Positions 45,812-55,979 of a stretch of 64,000 nt of DNA are shown one piece after another. Below the pieces are notes generated by a model, which saw nothing but the letters and a program-made list of their open reading frames with translations, ran no database searches and was not told where the DNA came from. Within the stretch, counting starts at the first letter, position 1. The number at the start of each line of letters is the position of its first letter. The DNA is from Brevundimonas sp. Its GTDB lineage: Bacteria > Pseudomonadota > Alphaproteobacteria > Caulobacterales > Caulobacteraceae. The translations under genes and the position numbers were made by a program. The stretch covers positions 181,873 to 245,872 of the forward strand of contig NZ_JAQSDY010000013.1 in assembly GCF_029946145.1 (NCBI RefSeq). Direction: 5' to 3'.

Positions 45812-45862
45812 GTCCTATCACTCGGACATGAACGCGCGGCGCGCCAAAAGGTCAGGCGAGGT

Positions 45863-46435
45863 TCAGGCGGCGGCGCCGTCCAACGCCGCGTCGATGGACC
45901 TGGCCACCTCGGCGATCGCGCCCATGCCGTCGATCTCGACCAGCAGGCCCTTGTCGGCATAGTAGGGCAGCAGCGGCGCGGTGTTGCGGTTGTAGGCGTC
46001 CAGCCTGACCTTGAAGCTCTCCGGATTGTCGTCCGGACGGCCCTGGTCGGCGAAACGGACCGCGACCCGTTCCAGCAGGGCGGCGTCATCGACCTTGAGC
46101 CGGACAACCCGGTCAATTTGCTTGCCCAGCTTGGCCAGCATGGCGTCCAGCGCCTCGGCCTGGGCCACGGTGCGCGGGAAGCCGTCGAAGATCGCGCCGC
46201 CCGCCTCCCCGGCTTCCTTCAGCCGGGCCTCGATCAGGGCGATGACGATCGCGTCCGAGACCAGATCGCCGCGCGACATGATGGCCTGGCATTCGCGCCC
46301 GAGGTCAGAGCCCGAGGCGATGGCCTCGCGCAGCATGTCGCCGGTCGACAGCTGGACCATGCCGCGGGCCTCGACCAACCGCTTGGCCTGGGTGCCCTTG
46401 CCCGCCGCGGGCGGTCCGAACAGGATCAGATTCAT
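45863..46435 (-). CDS. adk: Adenylate kinase, short form
   Basis: 190 residues from ATG 46435. It interconverts ATP plus AMP and two ADP. P-loop LFGPPAAGKGTQAKRL; AMP site QLSTGDMLREAIASGSDLG and GAIFDGFPRTVAQAEALDAM; the LID is the short type without the zinc/extra insertion (RFADQGRPDDNPESFKVRLD). It follows secY by 23 nt, the classic spc-operon partner. Confidence 0.97.
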   Translation of the reverse strand: MNLILFGPPAAGKGTQAKRLVEARGMVQLSTGDMLREAIASGSDLGRECQAIMSRGDLVSDAIVIALIEARLKEAGEAGGAIFDGFPRTVAQAEALDAMLAKLGKQIDRVVRLKVDDAALLERVAVRFADQGRPDDNPESFKVRLDAYNRNTAPLLPYYADKGLLVEIDGMGAIAEVARSIDAALDGAAA

Positions 46436-46458
46436 CGCCGCCCCTCCCCCCGAAGGGT

Positions 46459-47865
46459 CTAGCGCCGGGCCGGGGCGGTGACGCCCTTGCCCGGAGTCTT
46501 GCCCGTGCCGGCGGTCTTGCCGCGGCCGCGCAGCTTGGCCTTCTTGATCAGGCCTTCGTACTGGTGCGCCAGCAGCTGCGACTGGATCTGCGCCACCGTG
46601 TCCATGGTCACCGAGACCACGATCAGGATGGAGGTGCCGCCGAAGGCGAGGCCCGATCCGAAGTTGGCGATGACCATTTCCGGCAGCAGGCAGACCGCGG
46701 TGATGTAGGCGGCGCCGATCACGGTCAGGCGGGTCAGGACATAGTCCAGATATTCCGCCGTCCGCTTGCCCGGACGAATGCCCGGCAGGAAGCCGCCGTA
46801 TTTGCGCAGGTTCTCGGCCGTGTCCTCGGGGTTGAAGGTGATCGAGGTGTAGAAGAAGCAGAAGAAGACGATCAGCGCGCCGTACAGCAGCATGAAGACC
46901 GGCTGGCCGTGCTGCATCTGGGCGGTGACCAGCGGCAGCCACTCCATCCACGACGGCAGGTTGGCGTTGGCGGTCATCTGGGCGACCGTCGTCGGCAGCA
47001 TCAGCAGCGACGAGGCGAAGATCGGCGGGATGACGCCGGCGGTGTTGACCTTCAGCGGCAGGAACGAACGCTCGCCCCCGGCCATGCGGTTGCCTTCCTG
47101 GCGCTTGGGATACTGGATCAGCAGCCGGCGCTGGGCCCGCTCCATGAAGACGATGAAGACCACGACGCCGATCATCATCGCGGCGATGAACAGCAGGGTG
47201 AAGGCGGACATCTGGCCCTGCTGGGCCAGGCCGAACAGACGGGCGATGGTGCCCGGCAGGACGGCGACGATGCCGGCGAAGATGATCAGCGAGATGCCGT
47301 TGCCGACGCCGCGCGCAGTGACCTGCTCACCCAGCCACATCAGGAACATGGTCCCGCCGGTCAGGGTGGTGATGGTCGAAACGATGAAGAACAGGCCGGG
47401 GCTGTCGATCAGACCAGGCTGGGCGTTCAGGCCGATGGCGATGCCGGTCGACTGGAACAGGGCCAGGACCACGGTCAGATAGCGGGTGTACTGGTTCAGC
47501 TGCTTGCGGCCGCTCTCGCCGCCTTCTTTCCGCAGCTTCTCCCACGGCGGATAGACCGCGCCCATCAGCTGGACGATGATCGAGGCCGAGATGTAGGGCA
47601 TGACGTTCAGGGCGAACACGGCCATGCGCTCGACGGCGCCGCCCGAGAACATGTTGAACATGTCCAGGATGCCGCGCTGGCCGTCCGGGTTCTGGAAGAA
47701 CTGCAGGAAGGCTTCCGAGTTGATCCCGGGGATCGGCACATAGGTGCCGATGCGGTAGACCAGCAGGGCCAGGATCGTGAACAGCAGACGCTTGTGAAGC
47801 TCGGTCGCTTTCGCGAACGAGCCCATGTTCATGTTTGCTGCGAGTTGTTCGGCGGCCGAAGCCAT
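46459..47865 (-). CDS. secY: Protein translocase subunit SecY
   Basis: 468 residues with ten membrane helices; forms the protein-conducting channel with SecE and SecG. Visible are the start of TM1 HKRLLFTILALLVYRIGTYV, the plug region LDMFNMFSGGAVERMAVFAL, cytosolic loop 5 FPKRQ-like QYPKRQEGNRMAGGERSFLP and DTAENLRKYGGFLPGIRPGK with the C5 arginine. A basic, Gly-rich C-terminus (AKLRGRGKTAGTGKTPGKGV) is longer than in E. coli. It is part of the spc operon, after rplO. Confidence 0.97.
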   Translation of the reverse strand: MASAAEQLAANMNMGSFAKATELHKRLLFTILALLVYRIGTYVPIPGINSEAFLQFFQNPDGQRGILDMFNMFSGGAVERMAVFALNVMPYISASIIVQLMGAVYPPWEKLRKEGGESGRKQLNQYTRYLTVVLALFQSTGIAIGLNAQPGLIDSPGLFFIVSTITTLTGGTMFLMWLGEQVTARGVGNGISLIIFAGIVAVLPGTIARLFGLAQQGQMSAFTLLFIAAMMIGVVVFIVFMERAQRRLLIQYPKRQEGNRMAGGERSFLPLKVNTAGVIPPIFASSLLMLPTTVAQMTANANLPSWMEWLPLVTAQMQHGQPVFMLLYGALIVFFCFFYTSITFNPEDTAENLRKYGGFLPGIRPGKRTAEYLDYVLTRLTVIGAAYITAVCLLPEMVIANFGSGLAFGGTSILIVVSVTMDTVAQIQSQLLAHQYEGLIKKAKLRGRGKTAGTGKTPGKGVTAPARR

Positions 47866-47969
47866 GTGTCGTCACCCCGACTGATCAGAAGGCGGCGTAT
47901 CGGACGTGAATCCGGCGCCAGCGTCCAGATAGGCGAAGGGCGCCCTCTTAGCGAGAGCGCCCCTCAAGC

Positions 47970-48569
47970 TTATTTTGCAGTGCGAGCCGCGGTGCGGGTC
48001 GTACGGGCCGAGATCTTGTTGGCGTCGCCGCGCGGCGCCTTGGCGGCCGGAGCCTTGCCCTTGGCGGCGTTGCGCTTCTCGACGCGCGCGGCGGCCTTGG
48101 CTTCAGCGGCGATGCGTTCCTGCACCACGGTGCCGCCGGCGGCCTCGATGGCCTTGACGGCGCCGGCCGAGGCCGACCAGACGACCAGGTTCAGCTTGGA
48201 CTTGATCTCGCCGGTGCCCAGGATGCGGACGCCGTCCTTGACGCGACGGATCACGCCGGCCGCGACCAGGGCGTCGCCCTTGATCTCGCCCTTGATGTCC
48301 AGCTTCTTGGCGTCGATGGCGTCCTGCAGACGCCACAGGTTCACTTCGGCCAGCTTCAGCGCGCCCGGATTGTTGAAGCCGCGCTTGGGCATACGCATGT
48401 ACAGCGGCATCTGGCCGCCTTCGAAGCCGCCGATGGCGACGCCCGAACGGGATTTCTGACCCTTGACGCCGCGACCGGCGGTCTTGCCCTTGCCCGAGCC
48501 CGGGCCACGGCCGACGCGCATGCGCTTCTTGTGGGCGCCTTCGTTGTCGCGAATTTCGTTCAGTTTCAT
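47970..48569 (-). CDS. rplO: 50S ribosomal protein L15 with long basic tail
   Basis: 199 residues; typical L15 is about 145. The core [40 protein letters not shown] and [20 protein letters not shown] are standard. After about residue 150 there is an Ala/Lys/Arg-rich tail ([20 protein letters not shown]), probably disordered and reaching into rRNA or off the subunit surface. A palindromic element separates it from rpmD, its normal close neighbour upstream. Confidence 0.96.
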   Translation of the reverse strand: MKLNEIRDNEGAHKKRMRVGRGPGSGKGKTAGRGVKGQKSRSGVAIGGFEGGQMPLYMRMPKRGFNNPGALKLAEVNLWRLQDAIDAKKLDIKGEIKGDALVAAGVIRRVKDGVRILGTGEIKSKLNLVVWSASAGAVKAIEAAGGTVVQERIAAEAKAAARVEKRNAAKGKAPAAKAPRGDANKISARTTRTAARTAK

Positions 48570-48630
48570 GTGCCTGATCCTTTCGGGTGCTAGCGCCCGG
48601 TCTGGGACCGGACTCGGCTGTGTGTTTTTT

Positions 48631-48780
48631 CCTTCTCCCCTCGGGGGAGAAGGTGGCTCGCGAAGCGAGACGGATGAGGGGGCTCGATCCGCGTCGCCCT
48701 ATACGACGATGAGGGAGTCTGCATCAAGCAGCCCCCTCATCCGACCCTTACGGGCCACCTTCTCCCCCGAGGGGAGAAGG
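48631..48780. repeat. Palindromic element inside the spc operon
   Basis: 150 bp between rpmD and rplO. Left arm (48631-48684) starts CCTTCTCCCCTCGGGGGAGA and right arm (48730-48780) ends CGAGGGGAGAAGG; both contain GGTGGC...GGATGAGGGGGCT or its complement. Each arm folds alone (CTCCCC-TCGG-GGGAG). The transcript of the operon must pass through this strong structure. Confidence 0.9.
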
Positions 48781-48790
48781 GTCACGGTAG

Positions 48791-48988
48791 TTACTTTTCG
48801 ACGATCTCGGTCAGGTGGGCGACCTTGGCGATCATCCCGCGGACCGAGGGGGTGTCTTCCAGCGTGGACTCGCGGCCCATGCGGTTGAGACCCAGACCCG
48901 ACAGGGTGGCGCGCTGGTCCGACTTGCGGCGGATCGGGCTGCCCGTCTGACGGATGGTGACGGTGGTCTTGGTTTCAGTCTTGGCCAT
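48791..48988 (-). CDS. rpmD: 50S ribosomal protein L30
   Basis: 65 residues, the bacterial size. Contains [20 protein letters not shown] and [20 protein letters not shown], the conserved L30 core, ending [15 protein letters not shown]. It binds 23S rRNA near the base of the central protuberance. Its stop lies 10 nt from the palindromic element. Confidence 0.96.
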   Translation of the reverse strand: MAKTETKTTVTIRQTGSPIRRKSDQRATLSGLGLNRMGRESTLEDTPSVRGMIAKVAHLTEIVEK

Positions 48989-48992
48989 GGTC

Positions 48993-49610
48993 TCAGGCTT
49001 CCTGGGCTTCAGGCGCCGCTTCCGGAGCCGAGGCGCCGTCGTTGCGACGGCCCATCAGATCGGCGACCTTCTTGCCGCGCTTGGACGCGACCTGACGGGG
49101 CGACGACTGGACCTTGAGGGCCTCGAACGTGGCGCGGATCATGTTGTAGGGGTTCGATGAACCGGTCGACTTGCCGACGACGTCCTGGACGCCGAGGGTT
49201 TCGAGCACGGCGCGCATCGGACCGCCCGCGATGACGCCGGTCCCGGGAGGGGCGGCGCGCATCATGATCTTGCCGGCGCCCCAACGGCCGTTGCCGTCGT
49301 GGTGCAGGGTGCGGTTCTCGCGCAGCGGAACGCGGATCATGGTCTTCTTGGCTTCTTCGGTCGCCTTGCGGATGGCTTCCGGCACTTCGCGCGCCTTGCC
49401 GTGACCGAAGCCGACGCGGCCCTTGCCGTCGCCGACGACCATCAGGGCCGCGAACGAGAACCGGCGGCCGCCTTTGACGGTGGCGGCGACACGGTTGATG
49501 TGCACCAGCTTCTCGACGATGTCCGAATCCGGACCTTCGGCGGGAGCGTTGCGGTTGTCACGACGGTTGCGATCGTTGCCGCCGCCGCCACGTTGGGGAG
49601 TTTGCGCCAT
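48993..49610 (-). CDS. rpsE: 30S ribosomal protein S5
   Basis: 205 residues. A short Arg/Asn/Gly-rich N-terminal extension ([20 protein letters not shown]) precedes the double-stranded RNA-binding fold [20 protein letters not shown] and the second domain [20 protein letters not shown] ending [20 protein letters not shown]. It supports decoding fidelity and mRNA helicase activity. It lies 4 nt before rpmD in the spc order. Confidence 0.97.
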   Translation of the reverse strand: MAQTPQRGGGGNDRNRRDNRNAPAEGPDSDIVEKLVHINRVAATVKGGRRFSFAALMVVGDGKGRVGFGHGKAREVPEAIRKATEEAKKTMIRVPLRENRTLHHDGNGRWGAGKIMMRAAPPGTGVIAGGPMRAVLETLGVQDVVGKSTGSSNPYNMIRATFEALKVQSSPRQVASKRGKKVADLMGRRNDGASAPEAAPEAQEA

Positions 49611-49621
49611 CTGTCGCGTCC

Positions 49622-49984
49622 TTAGAAGTTCAGGCCGGCTTCACGCGCGGCATCAGCCAGCGCCTTCACCCGTCCGTGATAGATGTAGCCGCCGCGATCG
49701 AAGACGACATCCTTGATGCCCTTCTCGAGGGCGCGTTCGGCGACCAGCTTGCCGATCAGAGCGGCTGCGGCGACGTCCGAACCCTTGGCCTTCTTGCCCT
49801 TCTCGCCTTCCAGCGAGGAGGCCGAGGCGATCGTGACGCCGTTCAGGTCGTCGATGATCTGGGCCGAGATGTTCTTGTCCGAACGGTGCACCGACAGGCG
49901 CAGACGGCCGTTGGCGACGCCCTTCAGGCGGCGGCGGGTGCGCTCCGTACGGCGCTGGGCTTGTTGTCGAAGAGAGAGAGCCAT
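49622..49984 (-). CDS. rplR: 50S ribosomal protein L18
   Basis: 120 residues. Basic N-terminus [20 protein letters not shown], then [20 protein letters not shown] and the C-terminal [28 protein letters not shown] end shared by all L18. It carries 5S rRNA into the large subunit with L5. Confidence 0.97.
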   Translation of the reverse strand: MALSLRQQAQRRTERTRRRLKGVANGRLRLSVHRSDKNISAQIIDDLNGVTIASASSLEGEKGKKAKGSDVAAAALIGKLVAERALEKGIKDVVFDRGGYIYHGRVKALADAAREAGLNF

Positions 49985-49987
49985 GAC

Positions 49988-50521
49988 TTACTTCTTCTTG
50001 CCTTCCTTGCGCCGGACCTTTTCGCCCGTGTAGCGCACACCCTTGCCCTTGTAGGGCTCCGGCGGACGCAGCTTGCGGATGACGGCGGCGATCTGACCGA
50101 CGGCCTGCTTGTCGGCGCCGGTGATCTTGATTTCCGTCTGCTTGGGCACCGCGAAGGTGACGCCGGCGGGCGGGTCGATGTTGACGTCGTGCGAGAAGCC
50201 GAGCTGCAGCGACAGGGCGTTGCCCTTCATCGCGGCGCGATAACCGACGCCGACCAGATCCAGGCTCTTTTCAAAGCCGGTGGTGACGCCGACGACCATG
50301 TTGTCGACCAGGGTGCGCGACAGGCCCCACATGGCCCGCGAACGCTGGTTGTCCTCGCGCATGGCCAGGTTCAGGCCATCGTCGCCCTGCGTGATCTCGA
50401 TCTCGTCGGCGACGGTCCAGGAGCTCTCGCCCTTGGGACCCTTCACCGAGACCGTCTGGCCGTCGAGCGTGACGGTCACGCCCTTCGGCACTTCAATGGT
50501 GCGTTTTCCGATACGGGACAT
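49988..50521 (-). CDS. rplF: 50S ribosomal protein L6
   Basis: 177 residues. [20 protein letters not shown] opens; [20 protein letters not shown] and the C-terminal [20 protein letters not shown] are diagnostic. It sits near the factor-binding site and interacts with the sarcin-ricin loop region. It lies 3 nt before rplR. Confidence 0.97.
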   Translation of the reverse strand: MSRIGKRTIEVPKGVTVTLDGQTVSVKGPKGESSWTVADEIEITQGDDGLNLAMREDNQRSRAMWGLSRTLVDNMVVGVTTGFEKSLDLVGVGYRAAMKGNALSLQLGFSHDVNIDPPAGVTFAVPKQTEIKITGADKQAVGQIAAVIRKLRPPEPYKGKGVRYTGEKVRRKEGKKK

Positions 50522-50522
50522 C

Positions 50523-50921
50523 TTAGTAGACCCTGCAGAGGACTTCGCCGCCCACCTTGGCTTCGCGAGCCGCGGTGTCCGACATGACGCCCTTGGACGT
50601 GGAGAGGATCGAGATGCCGAGGCCGTTCTTGATCGGCTTCAGGTCGGAGATCGCGGAGTAGACGCGGCGGCCCGGCTTGGACACGCGGGCGATCTCGGCG
50701 ATGACCGGCTGGCCGTCGAAGTATTTCAGCTCGATCTCGAACTGCGGGAATTCGCCGGGGTTCTGAACCAGCGAATAGCCGCGGATGTAGCCCTCGTCCT
50801 GCAGCACGTCGAGGACGCGCTGGCGCAGGCGGGAAGCCGGGGTGAGCACCTTGGAACGTTTGCGCATGTGCGCGTTCCGGATGCGGGCGATCATGTCGCT
50901 CAGGGGATCGTTGATCATCAT
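50523..50921 (-). CDS. rpsH: 30S ribosomal protein S8
   Basis: 132 residues starting [21 protein letters not shown]-terminal [20 protein letters not shown] and GGEVLCRVY are invariant. In E. coli S8 binds a site in the spc mRNA to repress the operon; whether that holds here was not tested. It lies 1 nt before rplF. Confidence 0.97.
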   Translation of the reverse strand: MMINDPLSDMIARIRNAHMRKRSKVLTPASRLRQRVLDVLQDEGYIRGYSLVQNPGEFPQFEIELKYFDGQPVIAEIARVSKPGRRVYSAISDLKPIKNGLGISILSTSKGVMSDTAAREAKVGGEVLCRVY

Positions 50922-50935
50922 GTCTGTCGCTCCCC

Positions 50936-51241
50936 TTACCAGCTGGACTTGGTCAGACCCGGGATCTGACCCAGGTTGCCGAGTTCACGAAGCGCGATAC
51001 GGCTCATCTTGAGCTTGCGATAGAAGGCCCGCGGACGGCCCGTCACTTCGCAGCGGTTGCGAATCCGGTTGGCGGCCGAGTTGCGCGGCAGCTTGGCCAG
51101 CTTGAGGCGCGCTTCGAAACGCTCCTCGAGAGGCAGGGATTCGTTGTTGGCGGTCGCCTTGAGGGCGGCCCGCTTGTCGGCGTATTTCGCGACGAGGGCC
51201 TTGACCATCTCGTTGCGGTTTACGGCGCTTTTCTTAGCCAT
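50936..51241 (-). CDS. rpsN: 30S ribosomal protein S14, long form
   Basis: 101 residues, the zinc-independent type lacking the paired CxxC motifs of the short form. It has [20 protein letters not shown] and the final IPGLTKSSW typical of alphaproteobacteria. It binds the head of the 30S subunit. Confidence 0.97.
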   Translation of the reverse strand: MAKKSAVNRNEMVKALVAKYADKRAALKATANNESLPLEERFEARLKLAKLPRNSAANRIRNRCEVTGRPRAFYRKLKMSRIALRELGNLGQIPGLTKSSW

Positions 51242-51260
51242 TGTGCTTTTCCCTTCCCGC

Positions 51261-51821
51261 TCAGTTCGTCACGAACGGGAACTTGAACTCGGTGAGAAGC
51301 GCGCGCGCCTCGTCATCGGTCTTGGCCGTGGTGCAGACGATGATGTCCATGCCCCACATCTGGTCGATCTGGTCGTAGTTGATCTCGGGGAACACGATGT
51401 GTTCCTTGAGGCCCATGGCGTAGTTGCCGCGACCGTCGAACGAGGTCGGCTTCAGGCCGCGGAAATCCTTCACGCGCGGCAGCGCGATCGTGATCAGGCG
51501 GTCGAGGAACTCGTACATCTGGTCGCCGCGCAGCGTGACCTTGCCGCCGATGACCATGCCTTCGCGCAGCTTGAAGCCGGCGATGGAGTTGCGGGCCTTG
51601 GTGGCGACGGGCTTCTGACCGGCGATGGCGGCCAGGTCCTTGAGGGCCGCGGTGGCCTTCTTGGAGTCGGCCACGGCTTCACCGATGCCCATGTTGAGGA
51701 CGATCTTGTCCAGCTTGGGCATCTGCATCGGGTTGGTGTAGCCGAACTTCTCGGTCAGCACGCCCTTGATGCGCTCGTTGTAGTCGCCCTTGAGGCGCGG
51801 GGTGTATTTGGTGTCGGCCAT
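51261..51821 (-). CDS. rplE: 50S ribosomal protein L5
   Basis: 186 residues. [20 protein letters not shown], then [40 protein letters not shown] and the final [18 protein letters not shown]. It binds 5S rRNA and the P-site tRNA loop. Its ATG shares one base with the rplX stop (TGATG). Confidence 0.98.
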   Translation of the reverse strand: MADTKYTPRLKGDYNERIKGVLTEKFGYTNPMQMPKLDKIVLNMGIGEAVADSKKATAALKDLAAIAGQKPVATKARNSIAGFKLREGMVIGGKVTLRGDQMYEFLDRLITIALPRVKDFRGLKPTSFDGRGNYAMGLKEHIVFPEINYDQIDQMWGMDIIVCTTAKTDDEARALLTEFKFPFVTN

Positions 51822-52129
51822 CAGATGACGTCTCCCGTCGTCTTGGCGAAGCGGACCTTCTTGTCGCCTTCCATGCGGAAGCCGACGCGGGCCGCCTTGC
51901 CGTTGGCGTCGGCGATCGCGACGTTCGACAGGTGAAGCGACGCTTCCTTGTTCTTGATGCCGCCCTGGGGGTCGGCCTGGGTCGGGCGGGTGTGGCGTTG
52001 AACCATGTTGATGCCTTGCACCATCACGCGGTTCGTCGCCGGCAGGACCTTGGTCACCTTGCCGGTGCGGCCCTTGTCCTTGCCGGTCAGGACAACGACG
52101 TTGTCGCCCGATTTGATCTTGGCGGCCAT
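51821..52129 (-). CDS. rplX: 50S ribosomal protein L24
   Basis: 102 residues. The KOW motif is [20 protein letters not shown] at the N-terminus, followed by [20 protein letters not shown] and the C-terminal [20 protein letters not shown]. It starts early large-subunit assembly at the 5' domain of 23S rRNA. Confidence 0.98.
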   Translation of the reverse strand: MAAKIKSGDNVVVLTGKDKGRTGKVTKVLPATNRVMVQGINMVQRHTRPTQADPQGGIKNKEASLHLSNVAIADANGKAARVGFRMEGDKKVRFAKTTGDVI

Positions 52130-52131
52130 GA

Positions 52132-52500
52132 CTACAGGACCTCCGGAGCCAGAGAGATGATCTTCATGTGGTTCTTGGCGCGCAGTTCACGGGGAACCGG
52201 GCCGAAGATCCGCGTGCCGACCGGCTCGTTCTGCTTGTTGACGATGACGGCGGCCGACTTGTCGAAACGGATGACAGAGCCGTCCTTGCGCATGATGTCC
52301 TTGGCGGTGCGCACGACGATGGCGCGCACGACGTCGCCCTTCTTCACGCGGCCGCGAGGAATGGCTTCCTTCACCGAAGCGACAATCGTGTCGCCCACCG
52401 AGGCGTAGCGGCGCTTCGAGCCGCCCAACACCTTGATGCACATGACCCGGCGAGCACCCGAATTATCGGCTACCTCCAGGTTAGTTTGCATCTGGATCAT
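52132..52500 (-). CDS. rplN: 50S ribosomal protein L14
   Basis: 122 residues, the universal size. [60 protein letters not shown] and the end [16 protein letters not shown] ([12 protein letters not shown]). It contacts 16S rRNA across the subunit interface. Confidence 0.98.
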   Translation of the reverse strand: MIQMQTNLEVADNSGARRVMCIKVLGGSKRRYASVGDTIVASVKEAIPRGRVKKGDVVRAIVVRTAKDIMRKDGSVIRFDKSAAVIVNKQNEPVGTRIFGPVPRELRAKNHMKIISLAPEVL

Positions 52501-52518
52501 ATGATCAGATCTTTCTGA

Positions 52519-52767
52519 TTACGAAGCCGAGGCCGAGGAGTCCGACAGGACTTCCCAGCGCTTCAGCTTGGACTTGGGGGCGCACTCGATGATGCGGGCC
52601 TGATCACCCACCTTGAGGGCGTTGGCTTCGTCGTGAGCGTGGTACTTCTTGGACAGGCGCACGATCTTTTTAAGGACCGGGTGCAGCAGCGTGCGTTGGA
52701 CGACGACGACGACAGTCTTGTCGCCCTTGTCGGAGACGACCACGCCTTCGAGAACTCGTTTGGGCAT
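52519..52767 (-). CDS. rpsQ: 30S ribosomal protein S17
   Basis: 82 residues from ATG 52767 ([20 protein letters not shown]); the frame is open 11 codons further but those residues are not conserved. The core [20 protein letters not shown] and [20 protein letters not shown] are diagnostic. It is a primary binder of the 16S 5' domain. Confidence 0.97.
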   Translation of the reverse strand: MPKRVLEGVVVSDKGDKTVVVVVQRTLLHPVLKKIVRLSKKYHAHDEANALKVGDQARIIECAPKSKLKRWEVLSDSSASAS

Positions 52768-52777
52768 CTTCGTTTCC

Positions 52778-52975
52778 TTAACCCGCCGCGCGGTTCGCAC
52801 GCAGAAGCGTGGAAATACGGGCGATGTCCTTGCGCACTTCCGAGACCCGATGGGTCTTTTCCATCTGGCCGGTGGCGGCCTGGAAGCGCAGGTTGAACTG
52901 TTCCTTCTTGAGCTTCAGCAGCTCGTCGGACAGCTGGTCGGGCGTCTGGGCCCGGAGGTCGGCGATCTTGGTCAT
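52778..52975 (-). CDS. rpmC: 50S ribosomal protein L29
   Basis: 65 residues: [40 protein letters not shown] and [21 protein letters not shown] small helical hairpin at the tunnel exit that helps dock trigger factor and SRP. Its ATG overlaps the rplP stop by 4 bases. Confidence 0.97.
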   Translation of the reverse strand: MTKIADLRAQTPDQLSDELLKLKKEQFNLRFQAATGQMEKTHRVSEVRKDIARISTLLRANRAAG

Positions 52976-53415
52976 GCTCCGACGTGCTCCACGTGCGAGA
53001 CACCGGCGTCGAGGCGGGTGACCACCTTCGTACGGACCGGCAGCTTGGCGGCGCCAAGACGCAGGGCCTCGCGAGCCACGTCGTCCGGCACGCCGTCGAT
53101 TTCAAACAGGATACGGCCCGGGTGGCAGCGCGCCGCCCAGTGATCGACCGCGCCCTTGCCTTTACCCATGCGGACTTCGGCCGGCTTGCCCGTGACGGGC
53201 AGGTCGGGGAAGACGCGGATCCAGACGCGGCCCTGACGCTTCATCTGGCGGGTGATCGCGCGGCGGGCCGCCTCGATCTGACGCGCGGTGATGCGTTCCG
53301 GCTCCACCGTCTTCAGGCCATAGGACCCGAAGTTCAGCGAGAAGCCGCCTTTGGCGGCGCCGTGGATGCGGCCCTTGAAGGCCTTGCGATACTTGGTCTT
53401 TTTCGGTTGCAGCAT
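52972..53415 (-). CDS. rplP: 50S ribosomal protein L16
   Basis: 147 residues. [66 protein letters not shown] and [20 protein letters not shown] are the standard L16 blocks. It organises the A site of the large subunit. It is coupled to rpmC by a 4-base overlap. Confidence 0.98.
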   Translation of the reverse strand: MLQPKKTKYRKAFKGRIHGAAKGGFSLNFGSYGLKTVEPERITARQIEAARRAITRQMKRQGRVWIRVFPDLPVTGKPAEVRMGKGKGAVDHWAARCHPGRILFEIDGVPDDVAREALRLGAAKLPVRTKVVTRLDAGVSHVEHVGA

Positions 53416-53418
53416 GAC

Positions 53419-54171
53419 TTAGCCCTCACGCCCGCGACGCTGACCGCGATCGTTGCGGCCGCCGCGATCACCGCCGCGGCCTTCGTTCGAAGAAGGACCC
53501 GAAGCCTCGATCGCCCAGCGCTTGTCCTGCGCCATCGGATCGTGCTCGAGGACTTCGCCCTTGAAGACCCAGACCTTCACACCAATGATGCCGTAGGTCG
53601 TCTTGGCCTGGATGAAGCCGTAGTCGATGTCGGCGCGCAGGGTGTGCAGCGGCACACGGCCTTCGCGATACCATTCCATCCGCGCGATTTCCGCGCCGCC
53701 GAGGCGGCCCGACACGTTGATGCGGACGCCCTTGGCGCCGAGACGCATGGCCGACTGCATCGCGCGCTTCATGGCGCGGCGGAAGGCGATCCGGCGTTCC
53801 AGCTGCTGCGCGATGTTCTCGGCGATCAGCTGGGCGTCCGTTTCGGGCTTGCGCACTTCGACGATGTTCAGGTGAACCTCGCCGTCGGTCCGCGCCGAGA
53901 TGTCCTTGCGGAGCTTCTCGATGTCAGCGCCCTTCTTGCCGATCACGACACCCGGACGGGCGGCGTAGATCGTCACGCGGCACTTCTTGTGCGGACGCTC
54001 GATGATGATGCGCGACACGCCGGCGGCGTTCAGGCGTTCCTTCAGCCACGTGCGCAGCTTGAGGTCCTGGTGCAGCAGCTTGGCGTATTCGGCGCCGCGG
54101 GCGAACCAGCGGCTGTCCCACGTACGGTTGACGCCGAGGCGCAGACCGATCGGATTGACTTTCTGACCCAT
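53419..54171 (-). CDS. rpsC: 30S ribosomal protein S3 with RG-rich tail
   Basis: 250 residues. It has [20 protein letters not shown], the KH domain [20 protein letters not shown] and the C-terminal domain [20 protein letters not shown]. The last 25 or so residues are Arg/Gly/Asn-rich ([20 protein letters not shown]), longer than in E. coli and probably disordered. It lines the mRNA entry site. Its start shares one base with the rplV stop. Confidence 0.97.
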   Translation of the reverse strand: MGQKVNPIGLRLGVNRTWDSRWFARGAEYAKLLHQDLKLRTWLKERLNAAGVSRIIIERPHKKCRVTIYAARPGVVIGKKGADIEKLRKDISARTDGEVHLNIVEVRKPETDAQLIAENIAQQLERRIAFRRAMKRAMQSAMRLGAKGVRINVSGRLGGAEIARMEWYREGRVPLHTLRADIDYGFIQAKTTYGIIGVKVWVFKGEVLEHDPMAQDKRWAIEASGPSSNEGRGGDRGGRNDRGQRRGREG

Positions 54172-54551
54172 CAGGCGGCCTCACCGGCTTCGCGAACCAC
54201 GATGGTGATCTCCGCGAAAGGTTTCAGGATGCGCGACGAACGGCCACGAGCGCGGCTCGCGAAACGCTTCATCACCAGGTTCTTGCCCACGAAGGCCTCG
54301 GCGACGACCAGGTTGTCGATGTCGAGGTTGTGGTTGTTCTCGGCGTTCGACACGGCCGAATACAGCACCTTGCGGACGTCGGTGGCGATGCGCTTGCGGC
54401 TGAATTCCAGCTCGTTCAGCGCTTTTTGCACCGGCAGGCCGCGGATCGACTGGGCGACCAGGTTCAGCTTCTGAGGGCTGATCCGGACGTTCACCAGCTT
54501 GGCGCGCGCTTCGGTCGGGGCGACCCGACGTTCATTTTTGGTCTGGGCCAT
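54171..54551 (-). CDS. rplV: 50S ribosomal protein L22
   Basis: 126 residues. [40 protein letters not shown] and the C-terminal beta hairpin [20 protein letters not shown] that lines the exit tunnel and the macrolide pocket. It lies 3 nt after rpsS. Confidence 0.97.
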   Translation of the reverse strand: MAQTKNERRVAPTEARAKLVNVRISPQKLNLVAQSIRGLPVQKALNELEFSRKRIATDVRKVLYSAVSNAENNHNLDIDNLVVAEAFVGKNLVMKRFASRARGRSSRILKPFAEITIVVREAGEAA

Positions 54552-54554
54552 CAG

Positions 54555-54833
54555 TTACTTCCTTTTGGCCTTCTTGTCCGCCGCGTGCCCGGGGAATGAC
54601 CGGGTCGGGGAGAACTCGCCGAACTTCATGCCGACCATTTCTTCGGAAACCGACACCGGCACATGCTTGAGGCCGTTGTGGACACCGAAGGTCAGGCCGA
54701 CAAACTGCGGCAGGATGGTGGAGCGGCGCGACCACGTCTTGATCACGTCCTTGCGGCCCGACGACGACACCGTCTCGGCCTTCTTCAGCAGATACCCGTC
54801 GACAAACGGGCCTTTCCAGGAGGAGCGGGCCAT
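54555..54833 (-). CDS. rpsS: 30S ribosomal protein S19
   Basis: 92 residues: [40 protein letters not shown] and [20 protein letters not shown]. It lies in the 30S head contacting S13. The order rplB-rpsS-rplV-rpsC is standard. Confidence 0.98.
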   Translation of the reverse strand: MARSSWKGPFVDGYLLKKAETVSSSGRKDVIKTWSRRSTILPQFVGLTFGVHNGLKHVPVSVSEEMVGMKFGEFSPTRSFPGHAADKKAKRK

Positions 54834-54835
54834 CT

Positions 54836-55669
54836 TTAGCGAGCCTTCTTAACGTGGCGGGTACGGATGATGTACTTGTCCGTAGCCTTGTTCTTGCGGG
54901 TCCGGGTGCCCTTGGTGTCCTTGCCCCACGGCGTAACCGGGGTGCGACCGCCAGAGGTCCGGCCTTCACCACCACCGTGCGGGTGGTCGATCGGGTTCAT
55001 GGCCACGCCGCGAACGTGCGGACGCCAGCCCATGTGACGAACGCGACCGGCCTTGCCGAGGTTCTGGTTCATGTGGTCGGGGTTCGAAACCGCGCCCACC
55101 GTGGCCATGCAGCCGTCCAGCACCATGCGAAGCTCGCCCGAGCCGAGACGGATCTGGGCATAGCCCTGATCGCGACCGACCAGCTGGGCGTAGGCGCCGG
55201 CCGAACGGGCCAGCTGGGCGCCCTTGCCCGGCTTCATTTCGATGTTGTGGATGATCGTGCCGACCGGAACCGAGCGCAGCGGCATCGCATTGCCCGGCTT
55301 CACGTCGACCTTTTCACCAGCCACGACCGAGTCGCCCGCCTTCAGGCGTTGCGGCGCGATGATGTAGGCCTTTTCGCCGTCCTCATAGACGATGAGGGCG
55401 ATGAAGGCGGTCCGGTTCGGATCGTATTCCAGGCGTTCGACGGTCGCCGTGGCGAACTTCCGGCGCTTGAAGTCGATCTTGCGGTACAGCGTCTTGGCGC
55501 CGCCGCCGCGGAAGCGGACGGCGATACGACCGCCGGCGCCCCGGCCGCCCGACTTGGTCAGGCCTTCGGTCAGCGACTTCTCGGGGCGTCCTTTATGGAG
55601 CTCCGAACGGTCGATCAGCACCAGGGCGCGACGGCCCGGCGATGTCGGATTGTATGTTTTCAAGGCCAT
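54836..55669 (-). CDS. rplB: 50S ribosomal protein L2
   Basis: 277 residues. [40 protein letters not shown], and the peptidyl-transferase-associated [20 protein letters not shown] with the conserved His. It is required for subunit joining and peptide bond formation. Confidence 0.98.
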   Translation of the reverse strand: MALKTYNPTSPGRRALVLIDRSELHKGRPEKSLTEGLTKSGGRGAGGRIAVRFRGGGAKTLYRKIDFKRRKFATATVERLEYDPNRTAFIALIVYEDGEKAYIIAPQRLKAGDSVVAGEKVDVKPGNAMPLRSVPVGTIIHNIEMKPGKGAQLARSAGAYAQLVGRDQGYAQIRLGSGELRMVLDGCMATVGAVSNPDHMNQNLGKAGRVRHMGWRPHVRGVAMNPIDHPHGGGEGRTSGGRTPVTPWGKDTKGTRTRKNKATDKYIIRTRHVKKAR

Positions 55670-55673
55670 CTGA

Positions 55674-55979
55674 TCAGAGCCCCGTGGTGACGTCGATCGA
55701 CTGGCCTTCAGCCAGCGTCACGATCGCTTTTTTGATGTCGACCCGACGGCCCATGATGCCGCGGAAGCGCTTGGTCTTGCCCTTTTGAACCAGGGTGTTG
55801 ACCTTCAGGACGTTGACCTTGAACAGGCTTTCGACCGCGGCTGCGATCTCGTCCTTGGTCGAGGTGCCCGAGACGCGGAACACGACCTTGTTCTGCTCCG
55901 ACAGGATCGTGGCCTTTTCCGTGATGATCGGAGCCAGGATGGTGTCGTAGTGTTTTACGGTGGGGTTGGCGCCAGCCAT
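55674..55979 (-). CDS. rplW: 50S ribosomal protein L23
   Basis: 101 residues: [40 protein letters not shown] and [20 protein letters not shown]. It docks trigger factor and SRP at the tunnel exit. The start codon shares one base with the rplD stop. Confidence 0.97.
   Translation of the reverse strand: MAGANPTVKHYDTILAPIITEKATILSEQNKVVFRVSGTSTKDEIAAAVESLFKVNVLKVNTLVQKGKTKRFRGIMGRRVDIKKAIVTLAEGQSIDVTTGL

Noticed and set aside
43064..54474. Several long plus-strand frames opposite the ribosomal genes (for example 43064-45145, 46564-48459 and 52984-54474)
   Set aside because: They are antisense to universally conserved genes and have no ribosome-binding sites or domains.
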